Assembly (NCBI GenBank): GCA_947372405.1
Contig: CANBTO010000300.1
Location: 1-6,431, forward strand
DNA from: Verrucomicrobiaceae bacterium
GTDB taxonomy: Bacteria > Verrucomicrobiota > Verrucomicrobiae > Verrucomicrobiales > Akkermansiaceae
Reading direction: 5' to 3'
DNA length: 6,431 nt
Positions 1 through 6,200 of this stretch are shown in pieces. The stretch's first letter is position 1; each line of letters starts with the position of its first letter. Position numbers and translations under genes: made by a program. The notes beneath the pieces are model-generated. The model saw only the letters and a list, made by a program, of their open reading frames with translations. It had not been told where the DNA came from and made no database searches.

Positions 1-52
1 GCTGTTAGGCGGCCTCGGATTCCTTGCGCTGCTACTGCGCCGCCGCGATTGA
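1..52 (+). CDS. C-terminal end of a PEP-CTERM sorting-domain protein (partial)
   Basis: Only the last 16 codons and the stop (TGA, 50-52) lie in the window; the reading frame starts at base 2. The visible residues read LLGGLGFLALLLRRRD. That is a Gly/Leu-rich hydrophobic segment followed by three arginines right before the stop. This is the usual end of a PEP-CTERM tail (PEP motif, one transmembrane helix, basic cluster), which in exosortase-carrying Gram-negative bacteria directs secreted proteins for processing at the envelope. The Pro-Glu-Pro motif itself would lie about 10-15 residues further upstream and is outside the window, so the assignment rests on the helix and basic cluster only. 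The gene converges on the response regulator gene, with 63 bases between the two stop codons. An ordinary tail-anchored membrane protein is the main alternative. The function of the rest of the protein cannot be seen. Confidence 0.75.
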   Translation, partial: LLGGLGFLALLLRRRD

Positions 53-59
53 TGGCGAT

Positions 60-105
60 TTGCGAGAAAAGTTATGTTTTTCATCAAGGAACTTCCTCTT
101 GCGAA
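60..105. terminator. Imperfect hairpin between convergent genes, possible bidirectional terminator
   Basis: The 63-base gap between the convergent stops can fold on itself. AAGTT (69-73) pairs with AACTT (90-94), and GCGAGA (62-67) pairs with TCTTGC (97-102) including one G-U. These are separated by a small internal loop and extended by T60-T61 with A104-A105 across a bulged G103. The loop (74-89) contains ATG/CAT around a run of five T. Neither side ends in a convincing U-tract, so the element is not a textbook intrinsic terminator. Its position is what makes a terminator role plausible. Confidence 0.3.
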
Positions 106-115
106 CGGAAATTTC

Positions 116-778
116 TCAGACCAGCCCCTCCCGCAGGGCTTTGGCCACCGCAGCGGTGTTGGAGCTGACCTGCAGCTTGTCATAGATGTGCCGGATGTGG
201 CTTGAGACAGTATGGATGCTCAGTCCGGCCCTGCCGGCGATTTCCTTCTTGAGCAAGCCGTTGGCCATGAGCCGCAGGATTTCCTTCTCCCGGTCCGTGA
301 GTTGGTAATTGTTTGCGGTTCCTATCAGGGGCTCGATCCGGGTGAAGGCATCCAGCACCTTTCTTGCGACTTCCGGGGTCATCGGGGCTCCGCCATCCAT
401 CACCTGGCGGATCGCTTCGCCGATGCGATCAACCCCCGAGGATTTGAGCACGTATCCTGCGGCACCGGCGCACACCGCACGGAAGATCTTGTCGGCATCG
501 TCGAAGACGGTCAGGATCATGACGCGGGATTCGGGAGTGCGTTCCTTGAAAATCCTGAGGGCCTCGATGCCATCCATTCCGGGCAACTGGACGTCCAGCA
601 GAATCACATCCGGGGATTGCGCGGCTTCGAGTGCATCCATGGCGGCTTCGGCCGACGAGAAACACATGCTGCACTCCATTCCCGTCAGGCTGTCGATTCC
701 CCGCTGGACGCCCGTGCGGAAGAGCGTGTTGTCCTCGATCAGCCAGACGCGGATCGTTGTCTCGTTTGTTTCGGTCAT
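116..778 (-). CDS. NarL/LuxR-family two-component response regulator
   Basis: This 220-residue cytoplasmic protein has an N-terminal receiver domain (about residues 9-125) and a C-terminal LuxR/GerE helix-turn-helix (about 158-220), the normal NarL-type length. In the receiver, E15-D16 form the acidic pocket, D62 (in ILLDVQLPGMDG) is the expected phosphoacceptor, and T90 and K112 fill the conserved switch positions, so it should be phosphorylatable. The DNA-binding part starts with LTDREKEILRLMANGL and carries the recognition-helix motif SIHTVSSHIRHIYDKL. The ATG at 776-778 overlaps the kinase stop (ATGA, 775-778), so translation is probably coupled. I see no strong Shine-Dalgarno before it. 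This start is right because the receiver fold begins only eight residues later. By family it is a phosphorylation-controlled transcription regulator and the partner of the adjacent kinase. Its target promoters are not known; the divergent intergenic region upstream of the kinase is a natural candidate. Confidence 0.95.
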   Translation of the reverse strand: MTETNETTIRVWLIEDNTLFRTGVQRGIDSLTGMECSMCFSSAEAAMDALEAAQSPDVILLDVQLPGMDGIEALRIFKERTPESRVMILTVFDDADKIFRAVCAGAAGYVLKSSGVDRIGEAIRQVMDGGAPMTPEVARKVLDAFTRIEPLIGTANNYQLTDREKEILRLMANGLLKKEIAGRAGLSIHTVSSHIRHIYDKLQVSSNTAAVAKALREGLV

Positions 779-2817
779 GATGATTTGGGGTTGATGGGCG
801 CTTTGAAGAAGACCCGAGTACCCGAGCTTTGTTGACTTTCCACGCGGATCTCTCCTCCGAGGCGAGCGGCCCGCCGCTGCAGGTTGTTGAGTCCGTGGCC
901 GCCGCCCTGCGTTCGATCCGGATCGAATCCGACACCGTTGTCATCCACCTTGAAGCTCATGCTGTGGTCATCGATCACGACGTGCACACGCACCTGGGAT
1001 GCGCCCGCATGCCTGCGCACGTTGTTGAGTGTTTCCTTGAAGGCCAGGAAGAAGTGGCGCAGGAAAAAAAGTGTCAGCATTTGGTCGCGGAAATCATCCG
1101 GTGATACTGAGATCGAAACCACATCCTCACCCAAAATCACCGCGCACGAACGCCGCATCCGTGCGATCAGATCCCGTATGCCGGTCTGGCCTCGCTCGAT
1201 GAGCCAGACGATGTCCTGCATCGACTGCGAGGTTTGTTCCGCCGCTTCCAGGATCGTCTGGAAATCCTGCCTGGCCTGCTCGTCCTGGCTGTGGCGGGAT
1301 CCCATGTCGCTCAGCAGGACAATGCCGCCGAGGTTGCTGCCGATATCGTCATGGAGATCGCGGGCGATTTGCTCCCGCATGCGTTTGACAGCCTCCGCAC
1401 GCAGCCTTTTTTCCCTGGCGATCATCCAGCCTCCTCCGAGCAACGCGACCACACCCAGACCCGTGCCACCGTAACTGAGCGTCATTTCGACCATTCGGAC
1501 TTTGGATGAACGGCGGTTGATGATCAGTTCCCGCTCGCGTTCGTGATGCTCCCGCTGGCCGATCAAGTCGAGATACTCGGGATATTCTATCAGACGGTGG
1601 CGGCTGCTGAACCCGTCCACTGCGTATGAAGGCGCCCAACGGGCGGGGGCGTCACGATCCGACGTGCCGGTCACCATGACCGGCTTGCCCAAGGCGACAT
1701 TGCCACCCTTGGAATACACCTGCACCTCCGCCACACCGAAGCCGCACAGGTTGCCGATCCCCCACAGCTCCTGAGTGACAAGCCGCACGTAGCGGGCCGT
1801 GTTGCCGTGCCCCTGCACGATGAAAGCGCAGTGTCCCGGATAGCCGGGCCAGTTCGAGGTGAAGCTTTGATCAAGCGCCAATGCATCCGTGAAGTCGGGC
1901 TCGTGCGCGAGTTCGATGGCGCAGGCACGGGGAAAAGAGTGCCATCCCGGCGCTTCGAAGTTGGCGGACTCGACAGGCAGCCACCGGATCTCGTCAATCG
2001 GGTATTCCCGCCCGAGATCCACCATCAGAATCATCTTTTCATGGGAGCTTTCCCTCACAGCGCTCGCGTAGCCGCTGGTAGGACTCTCCTCTGCGGAAAC
2101 CGGCATCCCCAGCGCGCTTTGGCCATCGTTGATCCGTCTCATGGACCAGTTAGGAAAGAGTTCGAGACTGCTGGAGGCCCTGACGTCGGTCCCGGCTCCG
2201 ATGTTGCTGTTTCCCGAAAGCACCATGAGTTCCTCCAGTGCCCAGATAAACCCCTCTTCGGTCGGGAAATGCCGGGTGGAGGTGAACCTGACGTATCGTC
2301 CCTCGACGGGTTCGAGTTTGAAGTTCATCGGATACAAACCAGGGTTCGGGACGTCCGCAGCGGTGCGGTCCACGACGACCACCGCATCCTTCATGTCCGG
2401 GTCGTCGCCAACCTCGATCCGGAAGCGGCGGGGAAAACCATAGCCCATGCCTCGCGTGCCAAGACTCGGAATATGCACCGGCACCGCAACCATCCGGTCG
2501 ATGGAACTACGGCGGCCCAGATCGAGCTGGATCCAGTGGGGGGCATGTTCCTCCGGCAGAGCGTTGGACCGGAACCCGTATCGCGATGCGAAGGGGGCAG
2601 CCTGAAGCTCCGGCAACCGGGCCAAGGCGGCGTCCAGTTCCCGGAGACGGACCTCGTCACGCCGCATTTCCGGGCTCAGGAGGCGCGTCACCCGCTCGGC
2701 TAGCCCGTTGCCGCCCGGTTCGTCACCGGCCCGGAAACCCGGACGGACGAAAAAAAGCGTCGCGAGAACGGCAAGCAATGCCAAAGCCAGCAGCATGGAC
2801 CATCTTAACGACTTCAC
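775..2817 (-). CDS. Membrane sensor histidine kinase (HisKA_3) with tandem discoidin-like periplasmic domains
   Basis: This 680-residue kinase is the likely phosphodonor for the overlapping response regulator. Order: an N-terminal membrane anchor or signal (about 8-25, preceded by K2 and R5); two related beta-sandwich-like modules (about 85-200 and 203-368), each with a DLGR...ID core, an FPR..IE segment, a DPDxxDA or EPDFTDA segment and a YVR strand; the beginning of a third module (NVALGKPV...YAVDG, 371-402); a charged, probably helical stalk (about 408-442); a second transmembrane helix (about 447-466); HisKA_3 with RDLHDDIGSNL and phosphoacceptor H489; and an HATPase_c domain with N-box KETLNNVRRH (594-603), DDNGVGFD (625-632) and GGGHGLNNL (638-646). 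All catalytic motifs look intact. The outer modules resemble F5/8 type C (discoidin) folds, which commonly bind glycans, but the ligand is not deducible. The start is GTG at 2815-2817, because an in-frame TGA lies directly before it and the alternative ATG (2794-2796) would remove the positive N-terminal residues. No good Shine-Dalgarno is visible. Confidence 0.93.
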   Translation of the reverse strand: MKSLRWSMLLALALLAVLATLFFVRPGFRAGDEPGGNGLAERVTRLLSPEMRRDEVRLRELDAALARLPELQAAPFASRYGFRSNALPEEHAPHWIQLDLGRRSSIDRMVAVPVHIPSLGTRGMGYGFPRRFRIEVGDDPDMKDAVVVVDRTAADVPNPGLYPMNFKLEPVEGRYVRFTSTRHFPTEEGFIWALEELMVLSGNSNIGAGTDVRASSSLELFPNWSMRRINDGQSALGMPVSAEESPTSGYASAVRESSHEKMILMVDLGREYPIDEIRWLPVESANFEAPGWHSFPRACAIELAHEPDFTDALALDQSFTSNWPGYPGHCAFIVQGHGNTARYVRLVTQELWGIGNLCGFGVAEVQVYSKGGNVALGKPVMVTGTSDRDAPARWAPSYAVDGFSSRHRLIEYPEYLDLIGQREHHERERELIINRRSSKVRMVEMTLSYGGTGLGVVALLGGGWMIAREKRLRAEAVKRMREQIARDLHDDIGSNLGGIVLLSDMGSRHSQDEQARQDFQTILEAAEQTSQSMQDIVWLIERGQTGIRDLIARMRRSCAVILGEDVVSISVSPDDFRDQMLTLFFLRHFFLAFKETLNNVRRHAGASQVRVHVVIDDHSMSFKVDDNGVGFDPDRTQGGGHGLNNLQRRAARLGGEIRVESQQSSGTRVFFKAPINPKSS

Positions 2818-2894
2818 TCAGGCCAAGCTAGCGACCCGCACGGCGTTCACCAGCCCTAAGACCAGGTCGCCATCGCATGATCGTGTGACTGGAC

Positions 2895-2903
2895 GGGGGA
2901 GGA
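2895..2903 (+). promoter_or_regulatory. Strong Shine-Dalgarno sequence ahead of a small ORF
   Basis: GGGGGAGGA contains the core GGAGG (2898-2902), spaced five bases from the ATG at 2908. It is the best ribosome-binding-site match in the intergenic regions. The three full genes in the window lack a comparable site. Confidence 0.4.
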
Positions 2904-2907
2904 TATC

Positions 2908-3009
2908 ATGCAACACTCCGTCCTCGCGTTTTCAACCCGCGGAGAAAGATCCGCGAACCATTGTGCTAAGAGAATCCACGCCGACAGTTGCTGCCAAAAT
3001 CCTCAATGA
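2908..3009 (+). CDS. Candidate small ORF, 33 residues, unknown function
   Basis: An ATG at 2908-2910 behind an excellent Shine-Dalgarno opens 33 codons ending in TGA at 3007-3009. The peptide begins MQHSVLAFST, is polar and basic in the middle, and ends CCQNPQ. It has three cysteines (residues 19, 28, 29). There is no transmembrane segment, signal peptide or motif I recognise, and no run of a single amino acid typical of an attenuation leader. It lies between the divergent kinase and PATR genes, on the PATR strand, 259 bases ahead of the PATR start. It may be a real small protein, a leader ORF, or a chance ORF. The only positive evidence is the ribosome-binding site and its spacing, and a hairpin (2938-2955) lies inside it. 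Codon use is not decisive at this length. Confidence 0.25.
   Translation: MQHSVLAFSTRGERSANHCAKRIHADSCCQNPQ
2938..2955. repeat. Perfect 6-bp inverted repeat with 6-base loop
   Basis: CGCGGA (2938-2943) and TCCGCG (2950-2955) are perfect complements around the loop GAAAGA. The element lies inside the candidate small ORF and has no downstream T-tract on either strand. It could be an RNA hairpin in a leader transcript or a protein-binding dyad; chance is also possible. Confidence 0.3.
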
Positions 3010-3153
3010 AATCGATCCTGACTTTGCTCAACGTTTAGCCATGCCAGCGCTCGCAACCACATCCAGCAACGAGATCTTCCCCGGTTCCAATGTTGGCCCG
3101 ATAGTTTCCTTCTTCCTGCGCCACCAACTTACCGCCAGGCTCACTCCGGTCGG

Positions 3154-3173
3154 CGGGCCGTTACATCGGCCTG
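3154..3173. repeat. GC-rich 7-bp hairpin upstream of the PATR gene
   Basis: CGGGCCG (3154-3160) pairs with CGGCCTG (3167-3173) around a six-base loop TTACAT, with one G-U pair on the plus-strand RNA. It ends 95 bases before the PATR start codon. No run of T follows directly on the plus strand, so a terminator is not supported. It may be a leader-RNA structure or an operator dyad. Confidence 0.35.
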
Positions 3174-3193
3174 ATGTTATCATTTCGTGATCA
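3172..3193. promoter_or_regulatory. TGAT dyad cluster, candidate operator
   Basis: TGAT-GTT-ATCA (3172-3182) is a perfect 11-base dyad. Five bases later comes the palindrome TGATCA (3188-3193). Three TGAT/ATCA half-site pairs within 22 bases, 76-97 bases upstream of the PATR start codon, are in the range where an activator or repressor could act. No regulator is known to me for this exact pattern, and the link to the neighbouring NarL-type regulator is a guess. Confidence 0.25.
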
Positions 3194-3268
3194 AGCATCC
3201 CGTCCATCCGCCATTGCCCCAAGAAATCTGAATCCAATCTCTTTCCCACCCGTCGTCCACGCCATCCC

Positions 3269-6200
3269 ATGAAGAACAAGCCTGCCATTCGCCGCCTCCT
3301 TGCCACCGCATTCCCGCTGCTGGCGCTCGCCGCAGGTCCGGTGAATGCCGCGACCTACACCAAGAACAACACCACGACCCTGGCACTTGCAGGTGACTGG
3401 AGCGGCACGCCCGGAACCGCGGATACCTGCTCCTACTCCACGGGATCCACAATCACCCTCGCCAACTCGTTGAACCAGACGCTGGGCGGCAACTTGTCCA
3501 TTGGCAATCTCAACGCCGTGCAATTGCAGCCGATTTGGGTCAAAGCCGACGGCAATACGCTGACTCTGAATTCTACAAGCGATGCCAATGTTGGAACCTG
3601 CGCTATCGAACTAGCCTCCGCCGGTACCGGTAACGTGTATATGACTACACTTGACTGCCCGATTTCACTCGCGGGAACACCCGGGGCGAATCTCACCTTC
3701 CGCAATTCGAGGGGCGGACTGCTGACGCTCAACGGATCAATTGGTGAAACAGGTGGCGCGAAAAGTCTCTCACTTTCCTCGAGTCAGTCCAATGGCTTCC
3801 CTGGTGCCTATTGGCTGACCGGTGCCAACACGTATAGCGGGGGAACCTATATTGGAAGGAGCGTTGCCAGCACCGGTGCCTCGAACACGTTTTCCGGCAT
3901 ACTGGTTTACTTGAGCGGCAGCGGCACCTTGGGGGCCAGCGGTAGCGCTCTCTCGCTGCCCGCTGGTGCATCTGCCACGGGTTGCACCCTGGATTTGGGC
4001 GGCACCACGCAGACACTGGGTGCTGTGGATTTCGGCACTTTATGTACGATTCAGAACGGGAGCATCAGCGGCACCAGCTTCAGCGGTAGCGGTCTGATCA
4101 GCACCAACCTTGGAGGAACAGGCGGCTACACTTTGAATAAATCAGGCAACCGGTTGGTTCTTTCCGGCAACAACACCTATGGTGGCAGTACGACCATCAC
4201 GGCCGGCACGCTGCTGGCGACCAAGCCGACGGCCTTGCCGAACTCCGGTGCCGGTGGCACGATCACCATTGGTGGCACAGCCGGCACGTTGGCTCTGCGT
4301 GCTGGGGCCGCTGCGGGCGAATGGGGTTCCTCGGATTTGAATGCCCTGCTCAGCAATGCAAGCCTTACCGCCACTGCCGCGGGGGCCATCGCCATTGACA
4401 CGACCGGCGGCGACTTCAGCTACACCGCCATTCCCAACAAAGGAAATCCCGCAACCACGCTGGTGGGATTTCAAAAATGGGGTGCCAATACCCTTACACT
4501 GACCGGCGGCAGTACTTACCGGGGAACAACCACCATCAATCGCGGTACACTCGTGGTGGACAATACCGCAGGCGCATCGCTGTATGGCACCAATCCCTTA
4601 ACGTTCACCGGCACGGGCGCGTTCAACTACAAAACCGCCTCCACCTCGCAAACCCATGGCACACTGACTTTTTCCGGGGGCGAAGGGACGGTCCAGATCA
4701 CGCGGAGCTCGGATGCCAAGCTGACCTTTTCATCGCTGCCGGCCCGCACGGCGGGTGCCACCGCCAACATTTCCGTCAGTGGCGGCACCCCCAGTGCCAC
4801 CAATGGCTTTGTGGTCACCGGCAAGGCGGCGGGCTTCGGCGACCGGGGTCTCTTCTTTAGCGGCAATGCGTATGCCTGGTATGACTCCGGCGGTTTCTTC
4901 CGCGCCATCAGCTACAGCGGCACCCCGGACACAGGAGCCTTTACGAGTGGCGCGGCCAGTTCGATTTCATCCGCCAGTGGCACTCACGCCCAGATCACCG
5001 GCGCGCTCTCCGGCCAGACCAGCGACTCCTTCACCACGCTCAACATCAGCGGCAACAACAATGTCACTCTGAGTGCGGGGCAGTCACTGACCCTCAGTGG
5101 CCTCCTGAAATCCGGTAACACCGCGGGTGGCGCCACCATCAGTGGCGGCAACTTGGTGCCGATAAACAGCACTGGAGAACTGGTCATCCGCACCGACGGC
5201 GCGAACGACGCGTTGACCATCAGTTCAGTGGTCGGGACAAATGTACCGTCGCGCAATGGAACGACGACCGCCAGTTCCAAGGTTGTGACGGGCTTGAGTT
5301 CGACGTCAGATCTGGTTGCCGGCATGACGGTTCTAATGGCTGGCAGCACGACCTCCACGACCATTTCGACCGTTGACACTTCCAGTCAAATCACGCTCTC
5401 CGCCAATGCCCCGGTGGTCGGGACGCAAGCGCTCAGCTTCTACGGCGGTTCGCTGACCAAGTCAGGCTCTGGTGTCTTGACGCTCTCCGGCACCAACACT
5501 CTGACAGGCGGAGTCAACCTCAATGCCGGACAGTTGAACATCAATAGCGCAAACGCGCTGGGTCTTTCCGGCACGTTGACCATCCACGATGGTACCACGA
5601 TTGACAACACCAGCGGCGCCACGATCACGACGCCGGGTTATGCACTTGCGGCAAACGGCAGCTTCACGTTTGTCGGGTCCAATGATCTCTGGATTCCCGG
5701 TGGCTTCACCCCGGCGGGCATGAACGACATTACCGTCACCACCTCGACGCTTGGCAAGACGTTCAAGTGCAACTTGCCTCAGCAGTCCTCAGGCCGATTG
5801 ATCAAGCGGGGGCCGGGAACGTTCAACCATGACGCTAGCAACGGCGGCATGTCGTCGTCATACGGAGTGAATATTTACGAAGGCGTTTATGCCTCTTCCT
5901 CGAGCGGCTATTGGGGCGGCGTCAGTGCCGGGCCTGTCTCCATTGGCGATCCGAGCCTTGGAAACTCGCTCAACGCAGTCATGGATGGGGTGAACCTCGG
6001 CGGCAACATGCAGTTATGCCCGATCACTGTGACTGCGGGATCGAGCGGCACGCTGGCGATGCTATATGAAAACGACGGGGCTGTGCACGGCCCGCTGGTG
6101 CTGAACAACCATGCGACGATTGCCACGCCAATCGGCAAAACTGTGAACCACCTTGGTTTGATCAGTGGCACCGGCAACCTGAACATCGGCGTTCCCAGCG

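Larger units (their letters stand above)
2818..3268. other. Divergent intergenic region between the kinase operon and the PATR gene
   Basis: These 451 bases should contain promoters in both directions. I could not find a convincing sigma-70 -35/-10 pair or a true sigma-54 -24/-12 site on either strand. What is visible: a strong Shine-Dalgarno in front of a 33-codon ORF (2895-3009), a hairpin at 2938-2955, a hairpin at 3154-3173, and a TGAT dyad cluster at 3172-3193. No tRNA, recognised riboswitch or repeat array is apparent. The last 35 bases before the PATR start are pyrimidine-rich. Confidence 0.6.

Noticed and set aside
212..835. Plus-strand ORF of 207 codons, and another at 309-794
   Set aside because: Both are antisense to the response regulator, whose receiver and HTH motifs are unmistakable. 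The translations show no recognisable fold and no ribosome-binding site.
1807..2703. Plus-strand ORF of 298 codons
   Set aside because: It lies wholly antisense to the kinase's sensor region, which has clear domain homology and membrane topology. The translation is rich in R, H, G and P with no motif, typical of a GC-rich shadow frame.
3094..3109. Sigma-54-like sequence TTGGCCCG-ATAG-TTTCC upstream of the PATR gene
   Set aside because: The -24 part is close to consensus, but the essential GC of the -12 element reads TC, and no enhancer-type regulator is present; the adjacent regulator is NarL-type.
3178..3183. TATCAT as a sigma-70 -10 element
   Set aside because: No hexamer resembling TTGACA lies 16-18 bases upstream; the region there is GGGCCG. 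The sequence is better described as part of the TGAT dyad.
2708..3190. Plus-strand ORF of 160 codons running from inside the kinase gene into the intergenic region
   Set aside because: It starts antisense to the kinase N-terminus, has no Shine-Dalgarno and no motif. Composition is that of a chance frame.
2879..3192. Five GATC sites in the intergenic region at roughly 60-116 base spacing
   Set aside because: This is only modestly more than expected in 451 bases and the spacing is irregular. There is no sign of an origin (no DnaA boxes, no AT-rich unwinding stretch).
3028..3306. Minus-strand ORF of 92 codons over the PATR start
   Set aside because: It overlaps the PATR signal-peptide codons in antisense and would also cover the probable PATR promoter. 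The sequence is R/G/W-rich without known features.
3917..4110. Repeated AGCGGC/AGCGGT stretches in the PATR gene as DNA repeats
   Set aside because: They come from Ser-Gly codons of a low-complexity beta-helix protein; copies are short and imperfect, so no separate DNA repeat or CRISPR-like array is supported.
4984..5379. Minus-strand ORF of 131 codons (and others opposite the PATR gene)
   Set aside because: The Thr/Val/Pro-rich translation mirrors the repetitive Gly/Thr/Ser codons of the PATR frame. The plus frame is continuous with family motifs on both sides.
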